Translations under genes and position numbers: made by a program | Notes under the pieces: model-generated | Database searches by the model: none | Told to the model about the DNA's origin: nothing | The model's input: only the letters and a program-made list of their open reading frames with translations | From: Sporolactobacillus pectinivorans | Lineage (GTDB): Bacteria; Bacillota; Bacilli; Bacillales; Sporolactobacillaceae | DNA: 64,000 bases | Assembly: GCF_002802965.1 (NCBI RefSeq) | Contig: NZ_NXGA01000001.1 | Location: 2,809,174 to 2,873,173 of the forward strand | Direction: 5' to 3' | In this document: positions 18,384 through 27,021 of the stretch, piece by piece | Layout of the letters: each line of letters begins with the position of its first letter | How positions within the stretch are numbered: position 1 is the stretch's first letter

Positions 18384-19631
18384 GTGTATCGTAGCCAAGA
18401 TTTTGAAATTAATTGTAATAGTTTTCCTTTTTTGATAGAATCGATTTAAAAAAGGTGAAATGATGCGTCCCATAAAATACAGTGTTGCTTTAACTGACGA
18501 CGAAGTGCCTCGGCTTAAGAGTCTCTTGAAAGATAAAACAACCAATCAAACGATCCAGAAACGCAGCCAGATTTTACTGGATGCCGACATCAATCACGGC
18601 GAAACACATCAGCGCAAAGAAATCGCAAAGTATCATCGTGTGGCCCCCTCGACCATGGCCCGTGTTATCAGGCTTTTTGTGAACAATAACCTTGATAAGG
18701 CGCTCACCTTTAAACGCGGTGAGGACTCCAATCACTCACACCAAAAAATTGACGGTGAAGCCGAAGCAAAAATCATTAGCTGGTTTGCGGACCTGCGCCC
18801 GAGGGCTATGCGCGCTGGTCATTACGCTTATTAGAACAGGAATGCAAAGTCATCCTGGATGTCCCCGTGAAGAAAGACGCGATCGGCCGGATGTTAAAAA
18901 AAATGAACTTAAGCCTCACCACGATGACTACTGGGCCATCCCCAAAAAACAAGATGCCGACTTTGTAGCTCATATGGAGGATGTGCTGGATGTCTACTCA
19001 CACCGATACGATCCGCAAAAACCGTTAATCTGTCTAGACGAAAAGCCCTACATGATGCACGCTGATAAAGTTCAGCCCTTACTAATCCGGAACAAAAGCC
19101 CTCGCAAAATTGACTATGAATACGAGCGGAAAGGTTCGTGTTCCATCTTCGGGCTCATTGAACCGCTGACAGGTAAGCAATATGTCGACGTCAGACCGAC
19201 CCGGACGGCAGTGGACTTTGCCGAAGTGGTGCATCATTTAGTCGATGATTGGTATCCGAAAGCCGAGAAAATCGTCTTAGTCATGGACAATCTGAACACG
19301 CATCGCATCGGCTCGTTGTATAAGAAGTACCCGCCAACCGAAGCCAAACGGATTCTGGATAAGCTGGACATTCACTATACCCCGAAACACGGCAGTTGAT
19401 TGAACATCGCAGAGATCGGGTTGAATCTCTTTTCGAAACAATACTTAAACCGCAGAATACCGACCCTTGAAGAACTGGATCGGGAGCTCAATGTTTGGTG
19501 CGAAGATCGTAATCGTCAATCGATTGCGATCAAGTGGCAATTTACCACAACCGACGCCCGTATCAAGTTACATTCGCTGTATCCCAAACTCACGATAGAA
19601 AATTAAAGTGAATATGGTGGCTACGATGCAC
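18384..19631 (+). mobile_element. IS630-type insertion sequence, inactive copy
   Basis: About 1.25 kb with matching ends: the left end begins GTGTATCGTAGCCA (18384) and the right end is the complement of GTGCATCGTAGCCA. Both are bordered by TA (18382-18383 and 19632-19633), the TA target duplication expected of IS630/Tc1 elements. The transposase inside is broken. The element lies upstream of the pxpB promoter region and is convergent to nothing. Confidence 0.8.
18460..19606 (+). pseudogene. IS630-family transposase, broken by a frameshift and a nonsense codon
   Basis: The N-terminal HTH part (MMRPIKYSVALTDDEVPRL...) runs in one frame to a stop near 18834. The DDE part continues in another frame (ICLDEKPYMMHAD, then VLVMDNLNTHR), and a TGA at 19397-19399 replaces the Trp of the usual HYTPKHGSWLN. 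The last segment, LNIAEIGLN with the catalytic E, follows at 19400-19606. So there is at least one frameshift around 18800 and one nonsense change. The ribosome binding site AAAGGTGA is intact. It cannot make a full transposase without recoding. Confidence 0.85.
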
Positions 19632-19764
19632 TAGTATAGACAGAGAATTTCAATTTATTACTCATTCAATATGCCTCATATATATATGACAATTCGTATT
19701 TGATAGATTTTGACTATATATAGGCAATAAAAAAACATCCCGAAAGGTGCCCTGCTTTTAAAAC

Positions 19765-19977
19765 TTATTCAAGAAAGTAATCATTGTCACCGGTTTTAAC
19801 GTAGGTTATCCCATTCTCAAATATAACACTGTCTCCCACTTTTTCAGATCTCCAATCCACTTGAGTGGATTCTAGTTTCCCTGTTTCTCCGCCACTCCAC
19901 ACTCTGTAACTAAACCGTTCACCATTGCTATTTGTCGAACTGCATTCCCCGCTTCTCTTAAAATGAAATGAAGACAT
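19765..19977 (-). CDS. Small hypothetical protein
   Basis: 70 aa, hydrophilic, predicted mostly beta (YRVWSGGE, VIFENGITYVKTGDNDYF). A good ribosome binding site (TAGGAG) precedes the ATG. A weak stem (GCACC/GGGATGT) followed by seven T lies just after the stop on the minus strand. I do not recognise a family. Confidence 0.6.
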   Translation of the reverse strand: MSSFHFKRSGECSSTNSNGERFSYRVWSGGETGKLESTQVDWRSEKVGDSVIFENGITYVKTGDNDYFLE

Positions 19978-20092
19978 TCCGCTCTCACTCCTAAATTATT
20001 ATCTTTTTACTCCTTTGATTAATAACATAAGGTTAGATGAGCATTATTTAATATCTATCATTTCTTTAAGCAGAGGCATTTTCCTGCATGGT

Positions 20093-20314
20093 TTATTTAA
20101 AATATTCTTCAAATCCGTAAATATTAGCGATCTTAATTCTTTGAACATTATCTAATGATTTATAATAATACGCAATCACACCGGATCTTGATAGGTTTGA
20201 TAGCTCTTCTTCTAAATTTTTCTGAGCAATAGAACTATCTATGGCATTTTCTATTAAAAAATTCAATGATACTCCGTCTTTAAGCTGTTCTCTTAAAAAT
20301 TCTTTTATTTTCAT
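20093..20314 (-). CDS. Small hypothetical protein, winged-helix-like
   Basis: 73 aa with AGAGGA upstream of the ATG. The pattern of three helices and a short hairpin (EELSNLSRSGVIAYYYKSLDNVQRI) resembles a small winged helix, but I cannot name a family. It stands alone, 115 bases from the previous small gene and beside phage debris. Confidence 0.6.
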   Translation of the reverse strand: MKIKEFLREQLKDGVSLNFLIENAIDSSIAQKNLEEELSNLSRSGVIAYYYKSLDNVQRIKIANIYGFEEYFK

Positions 20315-20946
20315 GACCGATTTCCTCTCTCATTTTTTATTTATATTACTATGATCAGAGAAATCTTCAACCATGAAATAAGAAGCCCTGACGGAGCGCC
20401 ATGTTCTGAGCTTCGTGCGAGATCCTTCTCAGCTCCCCGACCTGCCTTTGAGTTTAGCATGCGGATTTACGGTCAGGCAATCTGGCCGCAAAGCCTACCT
20501 ACACAAACTCCCTATTTTAGGGCATAATGAAGCAGTGATTTAGCACTCATAAAATACCTTTCATTTATATGGCAAATCGTATGACAAAAAAGTAAAAATT
20601 AAAGCATTTCAAACCGATAATAAAAGTGTTGCGGTGACATGGCATTTGTGAGAAGAATAGCTTTTTTATGTTCAATCCCTAGTGGCCATTCACAGTAATT
20701 AGTTTGAAATGATAAAGACGGTGTTGATTATCTAGCAAAAATATACTTTAAATACTACTAGTTCACTGTATTTGTAGTTCTGTCACTAGTTTCATTTGTC
20801 TAAATTCTTATCCTTTCTCGTAATGTTGTAAATTGGGAAATATTTCTGCTTTTTATAAAACTCATTTACTACATTAAGATGAAATTTTACTAACTAGGTA
20901 ATATGATATTTTGATATAGTTAAAAATAGTGAGAGGATGATTTTAT
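20315..20946. other. Gene-poor stretch with phage debris and the peptidase promoter region
   Basis: About 630 bases. It contains the fragment listed at 20391-20500, and the part after 20560 is AT-rich with no gene. Near 20915-20925, TTTTGATATAGT may supply the promoter of the G1 peptidase. Confidence 0.4.
20391..20500 (-). repeat. Copy A of a repeated phage segment: C-terminal end of a sigma-like regulator plus its conserved 3' region
   Basis: On the minus strand, codons ending at the stop 20454-20456 encode RLPDRKSAC, matching the KLPSNKSVC end of the intact regulator at 53747. After the stop both copies share CTCAAAGGCAGG, a variable hairpin, and then CAGAACATGGCGC. Only the last dozen or so codons of the gene remain here. 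Confidence 0.65.
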
Positions 20947-22008
20947 GTGAGAAAAATTGCTCTAGCAATTCTTTCAGCGGTATCTATTTTCATCGTTGCA
21001 CCTAGTTTTCAATCGGATGCTCAGTCAATTCAGCCTAGACCTATCTATTTGTCTGCTCGTAAAGTGGCGTTACGTGGACATGAAACTAAGGTGACTGCAC
21101 ATGTAATTGCAAATAGGAAAACTACTAAAACTGCTAAAGTTACTAAGATTTCTAGAGCTGTTTCACACGTACAAGCTAAGACAAGCCAAGTTACCAAGTC
21201 TCAATCACAAACACATAATAATCAAGCAGTTCCTCCGCTTCAATTACCAAGTGGAACGCAAGAATCATCAAATTGGTCTGGATACGCAGTAACCCCAGCG
21301 TCAGGTTCTTCGGCATATACAAGTATAACGGGTAGCTGGATCGTACCCAAAGCTTCCGGTAGTTCAGCGTCGGTCAGCTCTCAATGGATTGGATTAGGCG
21401 GTATGGGTTCGAGTGATCTCCTTCAGATGGGAACCGTTGAACAGTTTCAGGGGAACCACGAAATTGCCACTCTATTTTGGGAACAACTACCTGCAGTCTC
21501 TCAGAATTTAGTAACGGTACCCGTAGGTTCGAAAATCATGACCAAGATTTTTGATCGGAATGGTTCAGAATGGTCTCTGAACTTTAAAGTGATCGAACCC
21601 AACGGTCACATTTTGACCCCAAGTGTTTCGGTCAACCTGGACAGTGGCTACGCTTCCGGAATTGGGACTTCAGCGGAATGGATTAGCGAGGATCCATCTG
21701 ATCAAAATGGTAATTTGTACCCCTTAGCAGATACCGGAGTTGTGGCATTCACTAATGCAGAATCTAATGAAGCGCCTATAAATTCGAGTAACAACCAAGT
21801 TCAGCCCATTGCATTGGTCAATTCAATAGGCAGTGTACTAATCGCCCCCTCAACGATATATTCAGAAGGGACGGCGTTCTCTACAACAGAGATTGGCTAT
21901 CAATCTCTGTATTCGAGAAATGGTTGGCATCGATACGGTTTCCGCAGTACTGGGCACGACTTCCGTGGAGGTCGACATAACTTTCATACAAATGGATTCA
22001 GATATTAA
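20947..22008 (+). CDS. Secreted G1-family glutamic endopeptidase (eqolisin)
   Basis: 353 aa from a GTG start preceded by GAGAGGA; the nearby ATG at 20945 stops at once. Signal peptide 1-26 (hydrophobic core, cut near SDAQS). A basic Thr/Ser/Lys-rich propeptide runs to about 105. The catalytic domain is marked by SSNWSGYAV, GSWIVP and SQWIGLGG, by LLQMGT with Q160 as the predicted catalytic Gln, and by SAEWISEDP with E244 as the catalytic Glu. The C-terminal tail is Arg/His/Gly-rich. Eqolisins are acid-active proteases, known mainly from fungi and a few acid-tolerant bacteria. It is a single-gene unit with its own terminator. Confidence 0.85.
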   Translation: MRKIALAILSAVSIFIVAPSFQSDAQSIQPRPIYLSARKVALRGHETKVTAHVIANRKTTKTAKVTKISRAVSHVQAKTSQVTKSQSQTHNNQAVPPLQLPSGTQESSNWSGYAVTPASGSSAYTSITGSWIVPKASGSSASVSSQWIGLGGMGSSDLLQMGTVEQFQGNHEIATLFWEQLPAVSQNLVTVPVGSKIMTKIFDRNGSEWSLNFKVIEPNGHILTPSVSVNLDSGYASGIGTSAEWISEDPSDQNGNLYPLADTGVVAFTNAESNEAPINSSNNQVQPIALVNSIGSVLIAPSTIYSEGTAFSTTEIGYQSLYSRNGWHRYGFRSTGHDFRGGRHNFHTNGFRY

Positions 22009-22103
22009 ATATTAACTAAAGTCCAAAATGAGAAAGTAGCCATGGATTTACAATAAGATTATGTGTTGCGTTAACACTCTTAATTAAAAATAACTTCAAA
22101 TAA

Positions 22104-22131
22104 CCTCACCTATTTATTGGTGGGGATTTTT
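22104..22131 (+). terminator. Terminator after the G1 peptidase
   Basis: CCTCACC pairs with GGTGGGG across a short AT loop, followed by a T-run, 96 bases after the stop codon. Confidence 0.7.
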
Positions 22132-22762
22132 AAGTATTGTTTCGAAATTATGTAAAGTTGATGCAACTGGGAACATTTTATTTAGAGCTTTTCAGACATA
22201 CATTTCCTCGTGCGCTCAACAAATGTTTGAATACTAGTCTTTCTCATCTCAAGTAAGTCAGCAATTTTTCCATATGAAAACAGCTCAACCTTTGCCAATA
22301 TGTAAACTTCTTTCCTCTCTTCGTCAGTTCACACAGTGCATCTTCTACCACAGCAGGATCCGTCAAGTGGACTCTCGTCCGGTCAGCATCCATATGGCAT
22401 CGTTCCGGATCCCGCCCCACTTCACCACATATTCCATGTCCCTGATCATCCCACCGATGATTTTTCTATCTTCCGGATCTGCAAAAAGCAGAAAAATCTT
22501 TGTGCAGTAGGTTTTGAACTTTGTCACAATTTTTTTGTCCTATAAAAAAGGATTAGATCCAATGTTGTCGAATTTTTTATTTATAATCTCCTCTCTCTGC
22601 TGACCTGTTAGGAGGTGTTGCTTTTCTTTTTTCAGTTTTCTATTTTTTTCCTACCGCTTCACCCCTTCCCGTTTTTCTTCTATTTTACATTTTCTTCTGC
22701 TTCATCTTCAATCAAAGCTTGTCTTCAAATCGTTAATATCCCACCACAAAGGAGTTCTCCGT
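22132..22762. other. Gene-poor stretch with a sigma-like gene remnant before comGC
   Basis: About 630 bases. The left part contains the remnant at 22182-22540. The right part (22560-22740) is strikingly pyrimidine-rich on the plus strand and ends in the comGC ribosome binding site. No comGA or comGB sequence is visible. Confidence 0.45.
22182..22540 (-). pseudogene. Remnant of a phage sigma-70-like regulator (region 4 HTH)
   Basis: Minus-strand pieces in different frames read, in order: FADPEDRKIIGGMIRDMEYV, then DPAVVEDALCELT, then EERKEVYILAKVELFSYGKI and ADLLEMRKTSIQTFVERTRK, ending at 22182. The last part is a clear sigma region-4-type helix-turn-helix. At least two frame changes and an in-frame TGA show it is decayed. 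It is not the same protein as the intact regulator at 53747. Confidence 0.6.
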
Positions 22763-23092
22763 ATGTTTAAAACCTTTCGCAGATTGATTCTCGCCTCTGA
22801 AAGAGCTTTCACCCTCATTGAAATGATGATCGTCCTGATGATCATATCTATTCTTCTGCTGATTGCCGTCCCCAATATGATCAAATCGCAGTCTGTCGTT
22901 CAGGACAAAAGCACGGAAGCGACCGTTAAGATGGTGCAAAGCCAGATTGCCGCCTATCAGATGGATCATGATGGCGAACTTCCGCCTTCTCTCGACGTTC
23001 TTGTTCAACAGGACTATGTCGATAATATTAAAACGTCTGAAGGCCGTGCTTTGATTTATGATACGGCAACAGGAAAAGTCCATGCGCCTTAA
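22763..23092 (+). CDS. comGC: Competence pseudopilin ComGC
   Basis: 109 aa. Class III signal sequence: basic N-terminus, then ERAFTLIEMMIVLMIISILL with the conserved Glu at +5. The -1 residue is Ala rather than the more usual Gly. The C-terminal PPSLDVLVQQDYV and NIKTSEGRALIYD are typical of ComGC, the major subunit of the competence pseudopilus in DNA uptake. AAAGGAG precedes the ATG. comGA (ATPase) and comGB (membrane protein), which normally come first, are absent immediately upstream. Confidence 0.88.
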   Translation: MFKTFRRLILASERAFTLIEMMIVLMIISILLLIAVPNMIKSQSVVQDKSTEATVKMVQSQIAAYQMDHDGELPPSLDVLVQQDYVDNIKTSEGRALIYDTATGKVHAP

Positions 23093-23531
23093 ACTTCGTA
23101 GCGATAGGGGGTTTACACTTATCGAACTGCTGATCGTTGTGGCCATTGCCTGCATCATCGCCCCTATCTCTTTCCTTTCCTTATCACATACTGCCGATGA
23201 ACAAAAAATGAGACATTTTGCCGAGGAAATCAGGGAAACAATCAGCGATACACAGATGGAGGCCGTTCTCAAATCAGCACCATTCAAGATAGTTTTCAAT
23301 ACTCAGAATGGCTACTATCAGGTGATCAGTGCCAGCCAGGTGACTACGAGAACAATGGACGCGCGCATCAAAGTCTTCAGCAATGTGAATACTCAATCCA
23401 TCATGATCAATGCGGCCGGAAAATTTCTTCAGCCGGGTACTTATACCTTTTTTATGGGAGCAATTAAGTATCAATTGGTTTTGCAGCTCGGTCAGGGGAG
23501 GTTCCGCATTGTAATGGCAGCCGTTATCTAA
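23082..23531 (+). CDS. comGD: Competence pseudopilin ComGD
   Basis: 149 aa from ATG 23082, preceded by AGGAAAAG and overlapping comGC by 11 bases. Prepilin motif GFTLIELLIVVAIACII with cleavage expected after the Gly, followed by an extracytoplasmic domain as in minor pseudopilins. In intact comG operons comGE, comGF and comGG follow; here none is visible in the next 300 bases, so the pair stands alone. Confidence 0.85.
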   Translation: MRLKLRSDRGFTLIELLIVVAIACIIAPISFLSLSHTADEQKMRHFAEEIRETISDTQMEAVLKSAPFKIVFNTQNGYYQVISASQVTTRTMDARIKVFSNVNTQSIMINAAGKFLQPGTYTFFMGAIKYQLVLQLGQGRFRIVMAAVI

Positions 23532-23908
23532 GCTGAACAAAGGTGAAATTGATGCCCTGATACTAAGGCATTTTTTACTTTTATCGATTATTTCGATTCA
23601 CATTTCTGACCAAAACTGAGCATGGTTTGTGGGGCGCATTTTGGGGCAGACCTGAAAATAAAACCTCCCCTTTTTAAGAAAAGGGATCCATCTATTACTA
23701 CAATTCTTTCATTCTGAGTAAAAGATCGATCATTGTGTACACTTTTTATGATTTTCCCATTTTGCAATTATACATTCTATCGTGCATAATCGCTTTGTGA
23801 GAGAGATTATATATGGATATTCTCCTGTCCAGGCAACAGGAGAATTTTTTTACTTTATTCACCGTTCTTGCAATCATCAGCCTATATACATATAGGAGGC
23901 GATTTTAC
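23532..23908. other. Intergenic region after comGD
   Basis: No gene. At 23615-23677 a plus-strand frame ends LWGAFWGRPENKTSPF followed by a stop, which resembles the tryptophan/glycine-rich C-terminal tails of some Firmicute phage integrases; the evidence is weak. It is followed by a short CCCTTTT/AAAAGGG hairpin and then the terminator at 23819-23851. Confidence 0.35.
23819..23851 (+). terminator. Strong Rho-independent terminator
   Basis: ATTCTCCTGT (23819-23828) pairs perfectly with ACAGGAGAAT (23836-23845), with seven T following. It lies 58 bases ahead of the next gene, so it either ends upstream transcription or acts as an attenuator. Confidence 0.85.
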
Positions 23909-24175
23909 ATGTCATATGATAAAAGAAGTTTAATTACTATCAGTCGGATATTTGATGAGGATTTGTTTACGGAATGGGAGTTAGAGTATGTTAAGCATGA
24001 ATCAGAAGAATGGTGGTATTTTATCTTCGAATATATTGGCTTCTTGAGAGGTACGGATGAGTCGGTTTACATATGCCACGACCCTCAGCTTAGGCAGTCA
24101 TTACTCTTATCCAGGAGAAGATCTGCGCTCTGGAAAAAATTTTCAACTGTTGGCATGTGTAGCAGCAAGCTTTAA
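23909..24175 (+). CDS. Small hypothetical protein
   Basis: 88 aa from ATG 23909, chosen because TAGGAGG precedes it; the longer frame runs through the terminator. Acidic/aromatic N-terminal half (WELEYVKHESEEWWYFIFEY) and a basic C-terminus (SRRRSALWKKF) that looks like a changed reading frame. No family recognised. It may be a truncated gene. Confidence 0.5.
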   Translation: MSYDKRSLITISRIFDEDLFTEWELEYVKHESEEWWYFIFEYIGFLRGTDESVYICHDPQLRQSLLLSRRRSALWKKFSTVGMCSSKL

Positions 24176-24365
24176 TATATCTGTCCCCAGAGAATTTGTT
24201 GATGGCTGAATTGCCCAGACTTTTCCTGATAAACAATTTCGACAATATAGCTCCTTGGCACGCAAATCACGACCCTATTGATCATATTATGCAGAACGTA
24301 TGTTTTATTTTCCAGTATTATTAGAACGCACATTCGTATATAATATTTGAAAAGGGGTGAGGTTG

Positions 24366-24722
24366 ATGAATAAACTGACACCAGGTAGTAATATGCGCTG
24401 GGAATCTAGCCGAATGATGCTGCCGGAACATGTGCAAGCGCTCAGGCAACATGACATTGATAGGATGAAGATTGGGCGACCCGATCTGGATGAAGACGAG
24501 TTACAGGAAATTCAGAGATCACTACAGACCGTGATTAAGACCCACGAGTTTGTCGAATTATCTTATTACAAAGATGGGTTTATAAAACAAAAAATATGTA
24601 CGATTGCAAAGTTAGATCCGTATGAAAAGATTGTTCAGGTTAATGATGGATTCGGAATGAGTTATAAATTTACTTTTGCCGATGTGATGGATATACATGT
24701 CGTCGTTCAGGATGGAGAGTGA
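24366..24722 (+). CDS. YolD-like family protein
   Basis: 118 aa from ATG 24366, preceded by GGGGTGAGG. The N-terminal NMRWESSRMMLPEHVQALRQ and a C-terminal beta-rich segment ending FTFADVMDIHVV fit YolD, a SOS-associated family often next to Y-family polymerase genes (UvrX) in Bacillus phages. No polymerase is present here; its neighbour, one base downstream, is the hypothetical gene at 24724. Confidence 0.8.
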   Translation: MNKLTPGSNMRWESSRMMLPEHVQALRQHDIDRMKIGRPDLDEDELQEIQRSLQTVIKTHEFVELSYYKDGFIKQKICTIAKLDPYEKIVQVNDGFGMSYKFTFADVMDIHVVVQDGE

Positions 24723-24723
24723 C

Positions 24724-25095
24724 ATGTTGGATGCAGATCGTGTAAAGATTATTACAGACGAAGAATACATGGTTGTTAAAAATCATGCCCTCCTGCCGCT
24801 CGTGCTCAAAGCGCTTATATATGATAAAAAGCTGCTGACCGCTTCTCACTTAAAATTTATTAATGAATATCTCATCATTATAGATGCCGCGATTGTTAAA
24901 TGTCAGAAAGCGATAACACAGAACCGGCAAGATATTTTTTATTGCCATATACGCATTGTAGATCATGATTGGTTAAACCATGAGATGATGTTCGATAATC
25001 ACCCCTATCCGATTGGCTTCGACAAGGAAAGTGCCGTCAAATGGATACGGGATACGGCTGCCGAATATTTTAAGGCCAGTGAAGATATGATGTGA
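24724..25095 (+). CDS. Hypothetical protein coupled to the YolD gene
   Basis: 123 aa from ATG 24724, one base after the YolD stop and preceded by GGAGAG. Mostly helical, with VVKNHALLPLVLKALIYDKK and a C-terminal ESAVKWIRDTAAEYF. No family recognised. Co-transcription with the YolD gene is likely. Confidence 0.65.
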   Translation: MLDADRVKIITDEEYMVVKNHALLPLVLKALIYDKKLLTASHLKFINEYLIIIDAAIVKCQKAITQNRQDIFYCHIRIVDHDWLNHEMMFDNHPYPIGFDKESAVKWIRDTAAEYFKASEDMM

Positions 25096-25230
25096 TCCCT
25101 GCACTTAGGTGTGGGGATATTTTTGTATAATTGTCGATTTTTGTCGAAATAAGCCAAATTAAATTTCTGCAAATTTATTCCATTAATGATAATATCGACT
25201 TATTAAAATTTTTCAAAGGATGTGTTAGAA

Positions 25231-25707
25231 TTGAGAAAAAATATTTTGCTGTTATTCGTTCCAATTTTGTTGTTCTTTGCTCTATCTCTTCCGCATATCG
25301 CAAATGCCCAAGACGATAGTGAATTCGCGGGTGGAGGTTACGGGGAGTTTGGGCCCGTTGAAATGCCTGGAGGTTTTGATGAAGGGGGTGGTGACAGAGG
25401 TGGGGAGAGAATAGCTTATAGTGAACCATCTTATATAAAAGAATTAGATAAAAACACCCGGAACCAGAATCATATCATTGAGGGAAGTAAAGGTAATGAT
25501 CACAAATGGAGATACATCGCGAAACCTGTAAATTGGAATCACGTAAAACCATATGTTGAGAAAACCATGAGAAATGGACGTAGAGTTCTTGAAAATCGTA
25601 AACTTCAAGTGTATAGAAAAGACCTTGAAATAAAGGGTCACAAAGTATCCGTACGATATCGTGTAATTAAAGGCACGGCACACATTTCAACTGCGTGGGT
25701 GAATTAA
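25231..25707 (+). CDS. Secreted small toxin candidate (polymorphic toxin C-terminal domain, Ntox35/PT-35-like)
   Basis: 158 aa from TTG 25231, set about ten bases after AAAGGA. Signal peptide: MRKN plus a long Leu/Phe core, predicted cut after HIANA. Then an acidic Gly-rich linker (about 25-60). The C-terminal 85 residues begin RNQNHIIEGSKGNDHKW and continue WNHVKPYVEKTMRNGR, ending GTAHISTAWV. This layout recalls the predicted-RNase domain carried at the C-terminus of LXG/WXG and RHS toxins. Here the domain is alone behind a Sec signal. The next gene, one base downstream, is the candidate immunity gene. Family assignment is from memory of motif layout. Confidence 0.6.
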   Translation: MRKNILLLFVPILLFFALSLPHIANAQDDSEFAGGGYGEFGPVEMPGGFDEGGGDRGGERIAYSEPSYIKELDKNTRNQNHIIEGSKGNDHKWRYIAKPVNWNHVKPYVEKTMRNGRRVLENRKLQVYRKDLEIKGHKVSVRYRVIKGTAHISTAWVN

Positions 25708-25708
25708 A

Positions 25709-26164
25709 ATGGGAAAACTTTATGAAGCATTAAAAGAAAATGACCTAAATAAATCCCTGATTTATTCCAGAAACATCGATTCTAAGGAATTATTTGAAGA
25801 AATTTGTAGCTATATTAATCAAGATACTAACAATTTATTTTGGTATACTGTCCTATTAAAACTTTTACTTGAAAAGGAAACTCCAGAACTTCATGAAGTA
25901 CTCTTCAATATTTTTATTACTGACCTAGTTTATGTGAATGGTGCCCCACAGAGCGCACTTTTTCATGCAAAAAGATCTATAGAATTAAGTAATGAAAAAG
26001 ACCCAAATTACGTTCAGTATCTTGTTAATCTTCTTATTTTGAGCGTAGCCCCTTATCACTTAATTCCTGAAGAAAAATCAAAACCGATTATTCAAAAAGT
26101 TTTAAAACTAGATCCTAATAATGAATTTGTTAAAAGTGAAATGGAACTTGGGAGCTTTCACTAA
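25709..26164 (+). CDS. Candidate immunity protein for the adjacent toxin
   Basis: 151 aa, starting one base after the toxin stop with no strong ribosome binding site of its own, so translational coupling is likely. All-helical, cytosolic, with TPR-like spacing (ALFHAKRSIELSNEKDPNYV, then VLKLDPNNEFVKSE). No named immunity family recognised. Function is inferred from position. Confidence 0.55.
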   Translation: MGKLYEALKENDLNKSLIYSRNIDSKELFEEICSYINQDTNNLFWYTVLLKLLLEKETPELHEVLFNIFITDLVYVNGAPQSALFHAKRSIELSNEKDPNYVQYLVNLLILSVAPYHLIPEEKSKPIIQKVLKLDPNNEFVKSEMELGSFH

Positions 26165-26182
26165 AAGTTTTTGATCTATCCG

Positions 26183-26202
26183 CCGGTCAACGACCGGTTT
26201 TT
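26183..26202 (+). terminator. Terminator of the toxin-immunity unit
   Basis: CCGGTC AAC GACCGG followed by five T, 19 bases after the immunity gene stop. Confidence 0.85.
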
Positions 26203-26278
26203 ATTATATAAAAAGAAGTCTGCGCATTCTCGCAGGTTCACAATTCAATGCATGTAATTTACAAACATTAATTCAAGA

Positions 26279-26309
26279 AAAGAGCCTTATTGTTCATTAG
26301 GCTCTTTTT
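26279..26309. terminator. Second terminator, probably bidirectional
   Basis: AAAGAGCCT pairs with AGGCTCTTT and is flanked by A-run and T-run. It probably ends the prophage late operon on the minus strand. Confidence 0.7.
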
Positions 26310-26615
26310 CATCTGCTTTGGCTTCGCTTTTATTATTCTTGTTCATTAATTTCAAGACATTGATGGTTTGAATTATGATACTCTGATATAAAGCTAATCC
26401 CGTTAACTACTTACATATGTTCGAACTTACAGTAATAAAATATTGGCCATGTTCACAGCATATTTGTCAATAATATCCATTTTTTCATCACACGAGAAGA
26501 GCCCTAAAACTTCAAAGTGAATATAGAAGGTAAGATTATTTTCAACAAATTTTTCACCATATATAGATGCACTAAAATACATTTATGTATGCCCACAGAG
26601 TGGGCTTTTCGTATG

Positions 26616-27008
26616 TCATTTTGCAATGGGTGACTGAACTGCGTTGGTACCGGCTACTATTGCTGAATTCACTTCAGAAGCAACTTGTTTCCCGTCGCTC
26701 TGAAGTTCTGTCAGCAGGTTCTTCACTTCATCCTCAGTGATCTTAATTCCTTTTTTCTGAGCAAATGCAGCAATTACCTCGGCACCCTTTTCAACCGTTG
26801 CCGGCGATTCAAGCACCCGGGCAACTTCAGATGCAACCTGTTTCGTAAGTTCAGCAGCAGTGGACTTGGAGTTCAGAAACTCCTGTGCCTTTTTCAGTTT
26901 GGCCATATCTGAGTGCTGCTTAATATATGTGGTTAAAAAAATGCCGGCAGCGGCAGCCACCAGTTTAATTGCGTCAGTAAGTCCAGATGAAATAATGGAT
27001 TGGAACAT
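26616..27008 (-). CDS. Phage holin, LLH family
   Basis: 130 aa. One N-terminal membrane segment (AIKLVAAAAGIFLTTYI), then a long amphipathic helical region (KKAQEFLNSKSTAAELTKQV) and ITEDEVKNLLTEL near the C-terminus, the layout of LLH-family holins. It forms membrane lesions that release or activate endolysin. Last gene of the lysis module, 13 bases after the endolysin, with GGAGAG before the ATG. Confidence 0.8.
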   Translation of the reverse strand: MFQSIISSGLTDAIKLVAAAAGIFLTTYIKQHSDMAKLKKAQEFLNSKSTAAELTKQVASEVARVLESPATVEKGAEVIAAFAQKKGIKITEDEVKNLLTELQSDGKQVASEVNSAIVAGTNAVQSPIAK

Positions 27009-27021
27009 TTGAATCTCTCCT

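Larger units (their letters stand above)
26165..26615. other. Junction region between the toxin-immunity unit and the prophage lysis genes
   Basis: About 450 bases with two terminators (listed) and no gene. This is where the right-hand attachment site of the prophage could lie, since lysis genes end such operons. I could not identify an att repeat because the other end is outside the window. Confidence 0.4.

Noticed and set aside
23590..23677. Possible integrase 3' end (WGAFWGR tail)
   Set aside because: Only the last 20 or so codons look suggestive; no catalytic Arg-His-Arg-Tyr residues are present upstream, so it is not annotated as a gene.
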